Source of the DNA: DYHD01 sp037445375
GTDB lineage: Bacteria; Nitrospirota; Thermodesulfovibrionia; Thermodesulfovibrionales; Dissulfurispiraceae
Assembly (NCBI GenBank): GCA_037445375.1
Contig: JBBIKS010000005.1
Coordinates: forward strand, 45,765 to 109,764
Direction of reading: 5' to 3'
DNA: 64,000 nucleotides
The notes under the pieces are model-generated. The model did not search any database. It was not told where the DNA came from and was given only the letters and a program-made list of their open reading frames with translations. This document shows, piece by piece, positions 35,036 to 44,514 of the stretch (its first letter is position 1; every line of letters starts with the position of its first letter). The position numbers and the translations under genes are program-made.

Positions 35036-36024
35036 GAAAGTTATTTCTTATTTTCTTAACGTTTGTGGTGTCTTTCTGCCTTACCTTCATCCCTATAACT
35101 GAGGCTTATGGCAGCGATGATATTGACTGGCTATTTGGTTTTCTGACCTTGTTAGATCTTCCGCAATGTTTACTTAAAAGTTACAGGTGCGTTCCATTAG
35201 GATGCGGAGCTATTCCACCTTTGGATGCGATATGCCACAACTTCCCTGCGGGTTTTGTAGAGACTACTACCGCTCCTTTTGCGACAACTGTGCCGTTTGT
35301 TGGCACGATGCTTAGTGCTTTGTCGCAAACTTATGGCAGCAAGCTCGGCTCCGGCGGTGCAGGGCAAAAAGGGGATGCTAACTTACACTATTATGAAGCT
35401 CATGTTTTTAATCTCCCGACCAGAACCTTCATAAAGATTGCATTGCCTTTTTTAAAGCTATGTCCTTTCGGGGATATCCCTTGGGAGATAAACTATCTAT
35501 CCGAGATCGACGCAATAAGCTGGAGAACCGGGGTTACCGATTATGTCTCGTTGCAGTTTTTATTCGGGATGATCGCTCAGATATCGCAGATATGCACAGT
35601 AACCACGATAGCTGACAATGCAGGAGACGCAATAGGGGAGACCATAGATGTCGGCGGGACGATATTCGGTGACATTTGCATGGGGACATGGGGGGTAACA
35701 TATCCGAGGACTGGGTTTTCAAACGCTCAATCTGAGCCGGTAGCTTCTGCTATTGCTGCTTACAGGGCAAGCAGAGTCGTAGCGATGCCGTTTCTAAGAG
35801 TGGTTCTTAAGCCGAAGCTGTTTGACCCTAACCTTAAAATGCAGTTAGGGCATCCGAGATATGGCAAGCCGTTGAATTGTTTTTCAAGAGGCACTACACC
35901 GTTGGTATGGGATAATTTAACCACTAAACTACCCAAAGGACAAGGGTATATTTGGGTGCTATGGGAGAAGACATGCTGCTGCTTTCCATCTACAGGATGT
36001 ATAGGGCTTCCGCCGTTCATATAG
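35032..36024 (+). CDS. traU: T4SS protein TraU
   Basis: Protein of 330 residues with a signal peptide and many Cys (GDICMGTWGVTYPRTGF, WVLWEKTCCCFPSTGC), the features of TraU. It acts in the periplasm for DNA transfer. Start overlaps dsbC. Confidence 0.85.
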   Translation: MRKLFLIFLTFVVSFCLTFIPITEAYGSDDIDWLFGFLTLLDLPQCLLKSYRCVPLGCGAIPPLDAICHNFPAGFVETTTAPFATTVPFVGTMLSALSQTYGSKLGSGGAGQKGDANLHYYEAHVFNLPTRTFIKIALPFLKLCPFGDIPWEINYLSEIDAISWRTGVTDYVSLQFLFGMIAQISQICTVTTIADNAGDAIGETIDVGGTIFGDICMGTWGVTYPRTGFSNAQSEPVASAIAAYRASRVVAMPFLRVVLKPKLFDPNLKMQLGHPRYGKPLNCFSRGTTPLVWDNLTTKLPKGQGYIWVLWEKTCCCFPSTGCIGLPPFI

Positions 36025-37025
36025 CGGTTATAGCTTTAACAATCATTGTTTTTGCTGGTTATGCGTCAGCGGATCAAGCGAAGAACAGAAATAAAAAAAG
36101 CAATAGCAAGGTGGAAGTCAAGCAGGACTTACTTACTGGCAACAGCGGGCATGACATTTTGACTGCGCCTCAAAATCGGAAACCTTCAAAAAATGCATCT
36201 GCAAAAAAAGCGGACAAGGCTGCCTCTAATACAACATCCGAGAAGCCCTCAAAGGTTGCACAATCGGGCAAAACAGCAAAGCCGGATAAGAACATAGATG
36301 TATATATAGGCAGGTGTCCTTACACTGTTGAGGGCGTGAAAGAGGCGAAGAAGTTTATAGGTCAGCACAAGGAATACTTCGGACAGTTTTATATGATGAA
36401 GACTGACAGTGATTATGAAATAAAGCCTTCCGATTTATCAGGGATAGAGGTATATTTGCCTCTTGAAGCGGACAAATACGATATAACAAATGTGCCTGCT
36501 TTCGTTATCAACATTAACGGGCATATGTATAAGGTTTCCGGGACTCCCGACTTAGAGGAAGTATACAAAGAGGTAGTGAGCGGAAAAGCGAAGGGCGAAA
36601 GAAAAAGCGGATACATTGATTTAGGGGTAAGAGGGAGGGCATGTAAAGCTGTTATAGTAAATCTTACGCCTAAGAAGGCATTAACTGAGCAGGAAAGAAG
36701 GGCGGTCATAAGAGATGCAGGCAGACCGCCAAATTTCACGGCTTTACTACATCAAAGAAAGATAGTTCTCCCTGAAAACAATAGTCCTTCGGTAGTGGAA
36801 AAGCGAACCGGGGCTGTATCGCCTCATGGCATTCCGCAATTCATAGTATTTTCAAAGGATCAAAAAAAGTGGGCGTTAGAGATGTCAAAAAAAGGCGCTA
36901 TGGGCTGCTGCACTGACTGTATAGACATAGGCGATGTTAGCCATTTTGCTCAGTTATGCACGAAAGAGCTGCTTGCCGAGTTTAATGTCAAATCTGCGCC
37001 TGCGGTTGTGAATCTCAGAAATTGA
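35973..37025 (+). CDS. Periplasmic transfer protein, TraW/TrbC-like
   Basis: Protein of about 350 residues; the ATG at 35973 or 35997 fits a signal peptide (VHIAVIALTIIVFAGYASA), and the frame extends to 35952. A Lys/Ser/Ala-rich linker is followed by two thioredoxin-like segments, one with GRCPYTVEGVKEAKKFI and TNVPAFVINI, the second with GIPQFIVFSKDQKK, GCCTDC and SAPAVVNL. F-type systems have TraW and TrbC here, so this may be a fusion or a doubled TrbC. Confidence 0.55.
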   Translation: MLLLSIYRMYRASAVHIAVIALTIIVFAGYASADQAKNRNKKSNSKVEVKQDLLTGNSGHDILTAPQNRKPSKNASAKKADKAASNTTSEKPSKVAQSGKTAKPDKNIDVYIGRCPYTVEGVKEAKKFIGQHKEYFGQFYMMKTDSDYEIKPSDLSGIEVYLPLEADKYDITNVPAFVININGHMYKVSGTPDLEEVYKEVVSGKAKGERKSGYIDLGVRGRACKAVIVNLTPKKALTEQERRAVIRDAGRPPNFTALLHQRKIVLPENNSPSVVEKRTGAVSPHGIPQFIVFSKDQKKWALEMSKKGAMGCCTDCIDIGDVSHFAQLCTKELLAEFNVKSAPAVVNLRN

Positions 37026-37086
37026 GACATCCCCATTGTAAAAACATTTTCTTTTTTTGTCAATTTGGCATGAAGTATAATATTGT

Positions 37087-37242
37087 ATGCAAAGCCTTGA
37101 GGTTTTATTTCAGATAGATGATCCTGTCAAAAGGAGAGCTTATTTTATTGCTATTCTTTCAGAAGAAGTATCCGCCGAAAATCACTCCGCCAAAGAATCC
37201 CCTTCCCTAAAGCCGTTAGTTTTTTTCAGATGTTTCCCATAA
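37087..37242 (+). CDS. Small ORF, 51 residues
   Basis: Reads MQSLEVLFQIDDPVKRRAYF at its start. TATAAT at 37077-37082 stands directly before the ATG; no Shine-Dalgarno. It could be a leaderless small protein. No family recognised. Confidence 0.35.
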   Translation: MQSLEVLFQIDDPVKRRAYFIAILSEEVSAENHSAKESPSLKPLVFFRCFP

Positions 37243-37251
37243 TATCTATTA

Positions 37252-37890
37252 ATGAGTCGCACGTCCTCGTCACTTAATCTTATCCCTTGCACGGCTACAG
37301 TGTCACTCCTTAAAGCGATAAAGCTCAAAGGAGAGTTTTTATATGCTCACTCAGTGTCCGTGGGGCTGATGGCTGAAAGGATAGGTAAGGCGTTATCGTT
37401 GTCAAGGGATAGCATATATGTTCTTAAAACCGCTGGACTGCTGCATGACATAGGCAAAATAGCGGTATGCAATCGAATCCTGCTCAAGCCGACCACCCTT
37501 AACGCTCATGAGTGGGAGCAAGTCAGGCTGCATCCCATGGTTGGCTCAAAGACGCTCAAAACAATACCCGCACTCAAAGAGCAGGCGGAGATAATTCTCT
37601 ACCATCATATAGGTGTAAACGGCAATAGCTATCCTGCCAATATCAGTTATAAGCATATTCCCTTTGAGTCTAAAATAATTAAAATTTGCGATATATTTAC
37701 GGCATTAACAAGCGAAAGACCTTACAAAGCAACCTACCCGCGAGAAAACGCTTTAGAGATATGCAAAAAAGAAGTGCCATTTCAATCCGCTCAATTAGCT
37801 GAGATAATCTATGGTGCTTTGATATCGTCTCCTCTGTTGACAGTCTGCGAAGCGCGTGAGATATCTTTTGATACTGACAACGACAAATAA
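37252..37890 (+). CDS. HD-GYP-like phosphohydrolase with altered GYP
   Basis: Protein of 212 residues with an HD domain (LLHDIGK, residues about 64-70, and HHIGVNGNSYP about 120-130). Canonical HD-GYP enzymes have HHE...GxGYP; here it is HHI...GNSYP, so cyclic-di-GMP hydrolysis is uncertain. It is soluble. The next gene overlaps it by 35 bases. Confidence 0.75.
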   Translation: MSRTSSSLNLIPCTATVSLLKAIKLKGEFLYAHSVSVGLMAERIGKALSLSRDSIYVLKTAGLLHDIGKIAVCNRILLKPTTLNAHEWEQVRLHPMVGSKTLKTIPALKEQAEIILYHHIGVNGNSYPANISYKHIPFESKIIKICDIFTALTSERPYKATYPRENALEICKKEVPFQSAQLAEIIYGALISSPLLTVCEAREISFDTDNDK

Positions 37891-38230
37891 CATAGAAGGA
37901 TATCAAATTGAGCGATACATTGGGGTAATTGCCCTTGAGATCATCACGACTGCGGGTTTTGTCAAAGATTGGTATGCGGGAGTTAAGGATTTTTTTGGTG
38001 GGCGTGTTCATGACTACGAAGACGAGGTTCGTAAAGGCAGAGCTAAGATAATGCGAAAGGTGCGGGAGCAATCGGCTAACGAGGGGGGTAATGCTGTTAT
38101 AGGGATAAGGTTTGCATACGAAGTCTTATCGCCGAAAGGCAAAGGCACGGTAATGCTGATAACAGTAAGCGGCACAGCGGTCTATGCGATTCCGGGAAAA
38201 AGGGGGATATCAGATATATGTCTGCAATGA
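37856..38230 (+). CDS. YbjQ/UPF0145-family protein
   Basis: Protein of 124 residues with the YbjQ fold pattern: beta opening GYQIERYIGVIALEI, then KDFFGGRVHDYEDEVRKGR and GGNAVIGIRFAYEVL. Function of the family is unclear; it may bind a ligand or metal. Embedded between overlapping genes. Confidence 0.75.
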   Translation: MRYLLILTTTNNIEGYQIERYIGVIALEIITTAGFVKDWYAGVKDFFGGRVHDYEDEVRKGRAKIMRKVREQSANEGGNAVIGIRFAYEVLSPKGKGTVMLITVSGTAVYAIPGKRGISDICLQ

Positions 38231-38502
38231 AAGATAACGATTTGGAAAATATGCTAAAGGCGATAGAAGAAGAACACCCGGGCGTGCTTGATAGTCTTGA
38301 AAAAGAGGTTAAAGCCATGTTGGAGCCATTTGGAGAACCCGATATCGTCATTCTGCCCTCACACATGAGCTATAAGGAAAAAGAAATATATTGCGTTCTG
38401 CACTATCTCAAGAAGGGGTTGTCCCTTGAGGAGGCGGAAAAAGAAGCTAAATTGTTGCTCGGATCGGAGCTTATTAAAGTTCACAAGGGGAGCACCGCAT
38501 AG
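38218..38502 (+). CDS. Hypothetical small acidic protein
   Basis: Protein of 94 residues, helical, with YKEKEIYCVLHYLKKGLSLE in the middle. No family recognised. Overlaps the YbjQ-like gene by 13 bases, so it is co-translated with it. Confidence 0.55.
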   Translation: MSAMKDNDLENMLKAIEEEHPGVLDSLEKEVKAMLEPFGEPDIVILPSHMSYKEKEIYCVLHYLKKGLSLEEAEKEAKLLLGSELIKVHKGSTA

Positions 38503-38589
38503 CGTTCAAAACAGCAAACCAAACAACATCCAACCGTAGTTAAAAGCCTACTTCATAATATGTATTAATACGTCTTATTTTTCAAAACA

Positions 38590-39831
38590 GTGGGGAAGGT
38601 TAAGAAAATGCGACTAATCATTACTATCATTTCGATTATAGTTTTCGGCAGTTTTTCTTCTGCTCAAGCGGGAGATTTATTACAGATGCACATGGATGTT
38701 GATAAGACCAAAAAAAGGACGGAGTTCAGCTTCTCTGCGGGTGTCAATATACCTTCTGCGTTTAAGGATGGCGGTGGCGGACAGCTTGTAGATTTATCTG
38801 CTGGATTGAAAAAGAAAGGGGGCTGTGGGAGCTTTGATATTGGCGCGAGCATCAAAGCCCTTTTCAACAAAGAAGTATTAGACCAGTATGTTGCTGGCTT
38901 AACGAACGCTATAGTAACGGGCGCTCCGCTTCTTTTGACCTGCTATGCCTCTCAAACGCTTTGCGATCTGTATAAGCATTTCAGAAACATGGCTAATGCG
39001 GGGATAGCGTTGAGAAGCGCTCAATGTCATCAGATAGAGCAGCTTGCAATGGACACAGGGACGGCGCTCAATAATGCAGCTCGTCAAAGATGTGTTCAGG
39101 AAAGAGTTGCAGCGGGAGACGAGAAAACTGAAGCTGTACGACATTGCGCTTCGGCCACAGACCTTAAAATAGACATACCCGGGTTGGACAAACTTGCAGA
39201 CGGCTACAATCTTGCTGACTCGATAGCCTCTAAATTTTCAGATGACCCTACTATGCAGAAATTCATCAAAGGGATACTTGGAGACATAGAAATTAAGGCA
39301 AACTTCGGTATAGCCCGGAAATATCCGAGGCATGCAGAAGAATCCATCTTAAGCGAACTGACGCATAAGTATCATAATGCAATTAAGGATGTAGGGGAAC
39401 CTGTAGCTAAAGGAGGCACTCCTCCTTCTGCTGAAACGCTTAAGACAGTTTCTACTCCAGGCGCGCCTATTACTCCTCAGATGCTTGTCAAGTTGAGATT
39501 CGTTGATCCTGTTACTCGTGATAATTTTTACTCTCAGTATGCGACTGTTGCTGCTATGACAGCGATGCTATATAGAATCGAGGACCTCGTTGACCAGTTG
39601 GAAGGAGAAAAGGCGGCCATACAAGATGAAACCAGAAAGAAAGAGATGGAGAACTTGTTAAAGAAAACCGAAAGGAAGTATGAACTTATAGCGAAAAGGC
39701 TCCAGCTTCAGAGGGATTATCTGAACCCGCTTATGACGGCGATATTAAGTCATCAGCCGCCGGTCAGGTCAGCTTCTACGACTGAAAAAGAGATATCGGC
39801 AGTAGTTCCGAGATCAATCATTGCCAGATAA
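38590..39831 (+). CDS. Secreted transfer protein, TraH-like
   Basis: Protein of 413 residues with a signal peptide (residues 7-27). GGCGSFDIGASIKALFNKEV near 77-96 resembles the GCGGID block of TraH, followed by a hydrophobic helical stretch and several Cys; the C-terminal part has a coiled coil (about 325-370). TraH-like genes are expected next to TraG, which agrees with the position. Assignment is tentative. Confidence 0.5.
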   Translation: MGKVKKMRLIITIISIIVFGSFSSAQAGDLLQMHMDVDKTKKRTEFSFSAGVNIPSAFKDGGGGQLVDLSAGLKKKGGCGSFDIGASIKALFNKEVLDQYVAGLTNAIVTGAPLLLTCYASQTLCDLYKHFRNMANAGIALRSAQCHQIEQLAMDTGTALNNAARQRCVQERVAAGDEKTEAVRHCASATDLKIDIPGLDKLADGYNLADSIASKFSDDPTMQKFIKGILGDIEIKANFGIARKYPRHAEESILSELTHKYHNAIKDVGEPVAKGGTPPSAETLKTVSTPGAPITPQMLVKLRFVDPVTRDNFYSQYATVAAMTAMLYRIEDLVDQLEGEKAAIQDETRKKEMENLLKKTERKYELIAKRLQLQRDYLNPLMTAILSHQPPVRSASTTEKEISAVVPRSIIAR

Positions 39832-39844
39832 ACGATAGGAATTG

Positions 39845-41344
39845 ATGCTGTTTAAATCACTCGTAGTTTTAATAATTCTTGCCTTATCTCTGCTTACTAC
39901 CCCCCTACCTATAGAAGCTATATGGTTTGGGGGGCAGAACTTTGAGACTCCTCTTGAAAACGAAACGATATACAAGGGGACAATCAACAACTATTTTCAT
40001 CTTGTTAGGACCCATGCTTTAACCGGCACGCTATTAAAGGCTGGTTTTTTCTTGGCCCTATTTATCATGGTTATAAAGATTGGCTTTGGGATGGGCAGGG
40101 AAGGACTCAGCGAGTTTCTGAAGTATTCATTTACGCTGATACTGCTTGTAGCGCCGATTTTTGGCGGCCAGTCTCTGCCGATTTTAATAGCCAACACCAG
40201 CGATAGAATTACATACAATATTGTTGTCGAAATAGGCGCGCCTGCTCCAAAGACTGCAGGAGGCGGGTTACTTCTGAATATGGCTTTTGACAATGCACGT
40301 GAGAAAGCCATAAAAGAGCATAGTAAGGAGCTTGTTGATTTCCGGGAGAAATGTTATTCTCCGGCAGTTCAGGCATACCAGTTAGCTAATCAAGAGAAAA
40401 AAGCGCCTAAACCTTCTGACACCGGCAATCTTGGTTATTCGAATATAACAGTTGATCCAGATATAGCTCATTATGCAATGCTGAAAAACGATGTATTAGA
40501 TACCGACTACGATTGCGCTGCATACAAAGACTACTTGGCCGCGAAACTCAAGACCCGCTATGACAAAATAATAGACGCCCATGTTAATGCAGCTCAGGCA
40601 AACGGCACATCGTTAGAGAAGATAGAGAAGCCATTGAGTTTTGTTAGGAATGTAACCGGCGATGAGATATTAGACGAAGGCACATTCTCAGCGTCAGCGG
40701 AAGCGGGGAAATCATGGTGGCAAAAGTTGAAAGATGTATATAACACCTTCTCACTACAACCGGGATCATCAGTATTAAGTTTGCTGATGGTCTTCACAAA
40801 AGCGGCGATTATGTTTTTAGGGTTTAGTTTTCTGTGGTTTTTCGACTACCACATTTATGAAGTCTGCACAGTTATTAAGACTGTAGCGGCGATGGGATTA
40901 GTCTTAGGGGTGCTGTATTATATGTTTTTAAGAAAACTCGAGTTGCCGATTGGAGCATTAGGGTTGTGGGCGTTTGCAAACGGTTTATATCTCATTGCGG
41001 GCGTAACCGTTAAGACCTTTTACTACGATAAGATGACGGAGGTGGGGCTTTTTTCTGCATCAGCACTCGGATATCTATTAGGATTCAAAACAATAGTAGG
41101 CGATGCCTTAGTAGCTACTGCATTTGCTGGCATGTCGGCTACTATATTAGCAGGCTATCTATCGTGGACAGGCGCAAAAGTAGCTATGAATTTTGTTTCC
41201 GTTGGCACTTCTGGCATTTCTGAGCCTTCTGGTGGTTCTGCGCCAAAAAGCCCCTCATCTTCTTCTTCTGGCACTTCTGGCATTTCTAAGCCTTCTGGTG
41301 GTTCTGCGCCAAAAAGCCCCTCATCTTCTTCTTCTTCAAGATAA
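39845..41344 (+). CDS. Polytopic transfer protein, TraG-N-like
   Basis: Protein of about 499 residues with a signal-like first helix, membrane segments near 62-80, 92-110, 320-340, 345-365, 375-395 and 420-450, and a large loop between. This is the layout of the membrane part of TraG (mating-pair stabilisation). The tail has two copies of a 22-residue Ser/Gly/Pro unit. Start ATG 39845; TTG at 39842 is an alternative. Confidence 0.6.
   Translation: MLFKSLVVLIILALSLLTTPLPIEAIWFGGQNFETPLENETIYKGTINNYFHLVRTHALTGTLLKAGFFLALFIMVIKIGFGMGREGLSEFLKYSFTLILLVAPIFGGQSLPILIANTSDRITYNIVVEIGAPAPKTAGGGLLLNMAFDNAREKAIKEHSKELVDFREKCYSPAVQAYQLANQEKKAPKPSDTGNLGYSNITVDPDIAHYAMLKNDVLDTDYDCAAYKDYLAAKLKTRYDKIIDAHVNAAQANGTSLEKIEKPLSFVRNVTGDEILDEGTFSASAEAGKSWWQKLKDVYNTFSLQPGSSVLSLLMVFTKAAIMFLGFSFLWFFDYHIYEVCTVIKTVAAMGLVLGVLYYMFLRKLELPIGALGLWAFANGLYLIAGVTVKTFYYDKMTEVGLFSASALGYLLGFKTIVGDALVATAFAGMSATILAGYLSWTGAKVAMNFVSVGTSGISEPSGGSAPKSPSSSSSGTSGISKPSGGSAPKSPSSSSSSR
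41204..41335 (+). repeat. Two 66-bp tandem repeats in the TraG-like tail
   Basis: Units start at 41204 and 41270 (ggcacttctggcatttct...), nearly identical, ending in a run of tct Ser codons. Such repeats expand and contract by slippage. Confidence 0.8.
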
Positions 41345-41372
41345 AGCGAGCATCGTTTCTTATACCCTTTAC

Positions 41373-41405
41373 ATAGGTTAATAAATAGTTTATAATTTAC
41401 CTATA
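41373..41405 (+). promoter_or_regulatory. Promoter/operator before second AAA ATPase
   Basis: Near-perfect inverted repeat ATAGGTTAA ... TTTACCTAT spanning TATAAT; the start codon follows with a Shine-Dalgarno (ggaggg). Could be an autoregulatory site. Confidence 0.4.
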
Positions 41406-41417
41406 TGGAGGGACAGA

Positions 41418-42701
41418 ATGCAGAAGGATATGTTCAAAAGGCTTATAGCTGATTCTCAAGGAAAAGACCTGTCATATGTAATGGACAGGGATATAGAAAT
41501 TCCTTTTAATACTGACAAAATTATTTCACTTATCGGGGTTCGGAGAAGCGGAAAGACTCATGTCCTCTATTCGATAATTAACCGTATCAGAAAAACCGTT
41601 GAGCCTAACAATATCCTGTATATCAATTTTGAGGACGACAGGCTTTTTCCTCTTGAACTGAAAGACCTGAACACCCTTCTTGAGGCTTATTATGAAATGT
41701 ATCCAGACAAAAAGAACGAAAAGGTCTTTTTTCTTTTTGACGAGGTTCAGAATATTCAGAATTGGGAAAAATTCATCAGACGTTTATATGATACTGAAAA
41801 CTGCGCTATTTTTATCACAGGCTCATCCGCCAAGCTGTTAAGCAAGGAAATTGCTACGGCATTGAGGGGGAGAACATTGAGCTATGAGGTATTCCCTCTT
41901 TCCTTCAGCGAGATATTGAGATTCAAGGGTATAAAGCCAGACCTTCATTCATCGAAGTCTCAAGCAAGGATAAAAAATGTATTGGCAGGTTGCCTTATAA
42001 GAGGAGGATTTCCTGAGATAATAAATTATGAGCAGGCTGTCTTCATGAAGACGCTTCAGGAGTATATTGATCTCATTATGTACAGAGACATCATCGAACG
42101 ATACGGCATATCGAACACCTTTCTTCTTAAACGGCTGATTAAATTCTCTTTTTCTAATATCTCGACTCTTGTGAGCTTCAATAAGCTTTATAATGACTTT
42201 AAGTCTGAGGGGTTGAACATTTCACGCAATACTGTCTATGAGTATATATCCTACCTTGAGGACGCATATGCCCTGTTTGCTGTGCCAATATATGCAAAAT
42301 CGCTACGTGAACAATGGCGCAACCCGAGGAAGATTTACAGTGTGGATGTAGGCTTTAAGACTGCGATAGACTATCCTTTATCAATGGATATAGGGAGAGT
42401 TATTGAAAACATTGTCTTTCTTGAGCTGAGAAGAAGAACAGAGAAGATATACTATTTCAAAGGGAAGCAGGAAGTGGATTTCTATTACATATTAGGAGAT
42501 AAAAGATACTTGTTGAATGTGTGTTACGAAATAGAATCCCCGGAAACAAGAGAGAGGGAAATCAAAGGCTTAATTGAAGCAATGAAGCGACTTTCCCTAA
42601 AAGCAGGCACTGTTGTGACATCAGAGCAGAAAGAATTGATTAAAACAGAGGCTGGCGAAATTAATGTTATCCCCCTGTGGCAATGGCTTTTGACAAATTG
42701 A
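41418..42701 (+). CDS. AAA_14/DUF4143 ATPase, second copy
   Basis: Protein of 427 residues. Walker A GVRRSGKTHVL (about 38-48), Walker B FFLFDEVQNI (about 110-119), ITGSSAKLLSKEIATALRGR, and a C-terminal VDFYYILGDKRYLLNVCYE. Same family as the gene at 28934 but diverged and not a recent duplicate. Has its own promoter and again interrupts a run of transfer genes. Confidence 0.85.
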   Translation: MQKDMFKRLIADSQGKDLSYVMDRDIEIPFNTDKIISLIGVRRSGKTHVLYSIINRIRKTVEPNNILYINFEDDRLFPLELKDLNTLLEAYYEMYPDKKNEKVFFLFDEVQNIQNWEKFIRRLYDTENCAIFITGSSAKLLSKEIATALRGRTLSYEVFPLSFSEILRFKGIKPDLHSSKSQARIKNVLAGCLIRGGFPEIINYEQAVFMKTLQEYIDLIMYRDIIERYGISNTFLLKRLIKFSFSNISTLVSFNKLYNDFKSEGLNISRNTVYEYISYLEDAYALFAVPIYAKSLREQWRNPRKIYSVDVGFKTAIDYPLSMDIGRVIENIVFLELRRRTEKIYYFKGKQEVDFYYILGDKRYLLNVCYEIESPETREREIKGLIEAMKRLSLKAGTVVTSEQKELIKTEAGEINVIPLWQWLLTN

Positions 42702-42885
42702 CTTAAACCGCATTCTGCCCGTTATTCAGGCAAAACGGATATCTATCTATGCTACATAAGTTATCTTTCCACTTTGAACACCCTTTCCACACAAATTGTT
42801 AATATTGCCGGCATCCACAGTTCGCCGAAAAAGCCAATGCTATAATAAAATCAAAAGAAAAACACAAACAGGAGGTGAGTGGATT

Positions 42886-43491
42886 ATGGAGAACATCTAT
42901 GTAGTATTTCTGGTGTGGTTGCTCGTTAATCTTTTGGTATATGTTTTCGTTGGCGGACTGATTCTTTACGTTTGGGAGAAGCGCAACAGCAAAAATGTAA
43001 TCAAGACGATGAGCGAAGAAGACAAAATGTATCTGATGAGGCATTACGGGGTTAAAGATGAGAAAGATTTAGAATTGCCACCGTCTCTACCGATCTCTCT
43101 TTTCTATGGAGGTTCCGGCCAAGCAAAAAAGATACTCAGAAGATATATGATTGATAGTGCTCATCTGCCAGTCGGAATAGCTGGCATAATTGACAGCCGT
43201 AATCTTTATGAGTTTGCGGCATATGTAGCTGACCCTAACAGCAGAAATAGGATGACGGTAGGCAGAGAGCGGAAATATTATAAGTATATGCTTCTGTATG
43301 GCTTGGCGATATTCTGCGGATATACTGCATTATGGGCGTTGGTTCCTTATATCAGTGCGGCTACTCATCATTTTGAAGCTATTAATCGGTATGTATATAA
43401 TTTTAGCGAGCATGACAGGATTAAATTAGTGAGACAGGGCAGAGAGGGCGTGATTGCAGCGATTGAGGCGTTGCAGAAGAACATAAAATAA
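42886..43491 (+). CDS. Membrane protein of unknown function
   Basis: Protein of 201 residues from the ATG at 42886 (caggaggtgag upstream). Membrane segments at about 3-25 and 145-167, cytoplasmic or periplasmic part between. No family recognised; it begins an operon of three genes with the next two. Confidence 0.6.
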   Translation: MENIYVVFLVWLLVNLLVYVFVGGLILYVWEKRNSKNVIKTMSEEDKMYLMRHYGVKDEKDLELPPSLPISLFYGGSGQAKKILRRYMIDSAHLPVGIAGIIDSRNLYEFAAYVADPNSRNRMTVGRERKYYKYMLLYGLAIFCGYTALWALVPYISAATHHFEAINRYVYNFSEHDRIKLVRQGREGVIAAIEALQKNIK

Positions 43492-43529
43492 GATATAGGG
43501 AGAAAATACAAGGAGGATCAGGTTAGGAG

Positions 43530-44498
43530 ATGAAAATAAAGTTGTTGGCATTATTCATATTTGTTTTTTCTGTGATGTTTTTGACCGCTTCTGCTTCTGA
43601 GGCGATATTTAGTGCAATATTGGACAAGGTATTTCAAAAGGACAGAGCGGCGGAGATAATCCCTACGAGTCCTAATCCGGTGGTTTTAGAGGTAAGAGGC
43701 AGGTCTTTTGATTCAGCATATAGTCAGACGGTAAAGGCTTTGAAGATGGCAGGCTACCAAGTTAAGGAGGTAAGCAAGACGACTTCAAGCGTTGAGATTC
43801 GGGGGACATTAAGAACCGACTCTCCGTATGTGCGTCCTGAGCCTTCTGATTATATCAGGGCTGTGGTAGCAGTCTCGATAACATCTGAGGACCCGGGAGT
43901 GTATCTTGTATCCATAAAGGGAGAGTATTTTCCGGAATATGTGTTATACAAGCACAGACCGCCTTTTTTGATTTCAGGGGAGGTTGCAAAAGTGGTAGAA
44001 CAACAGCTTATGCCGTCAGTCATTGTAGGTGACATACTTCCTACGGCTGATTATTTTATCGCAAACACGGATTATAAAATATCGGATATTGAGAGGATAA
44101 GGTTTTACTGCAAGCCGAACACTGAGCGGTGGAGCAGAAATGTTGAGGGGGTTGCTGCTATTGAGGGGAAAGAGTTTGAGCCTTGCCAAAGACAGCTTGA
44201 GGTGTTTGGTGGGTTTCTGAAGCTTATAGGAGATGAGAAGAAAGTGAAGCCTCTAATTCACAATGATTATTTTAGACGCAATTTGGGCATGGATCATTTC
44301 AGAAGGTTTCATACTTATGCTGATTTCTACAAGGTTGGATACGATGGTTTTCCTGCACCCAATCCTCAAGTAGCAGAGAAAAGACCAGAGACGGTGTTTG
44401 AAACGCCGTATGAGGTAACAAATGTAATAGAGTTAAAAGACGGCAAGACTCTCACCTTGATAGGTTTAAGAGAAGATATTTTCAGGAAAAGACTGTAA
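43530..44498 (+). CDS. Secreted protein of unknown function
   Basis: Protein of 322 residues with a signal peptide (about 1-25) and a mature domain rich in beta strands. No family recognised. A possible TraN-position analogue by place only. Confidence 0.55.
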   Translation: MKIKLLALFIFVFSVMFLTASASEAIFSAILDKVFQKDRAAEIIPTSPNPVVLEVRGRSFDSAYSQTVKALKMAGYQVKEVSKTTSSVEIRGTLRTDSPYVRPEPSDYIRAVVAVSITSEDPGVYLVSIKGEYFPEYVLYKHRPPFLISGEVAKVVEQQLMPSVIVGDILPTADYFIANTDYKISDIERIRFYCKPNTERWSRNVEGVAAIEGKEFEPCQRQLEVFGGFLKLIGDEKKVKPLIHNDYFRRNLGMDHFRRFHTYADFYKVGYDGFPAPNPQVAEKRPETVFETPYEVTNVIELKDGKTLTLIGLREDIFRKRL

Positions 44499-44514
44499 AA
44501 AAGGAGGTGTAAAT

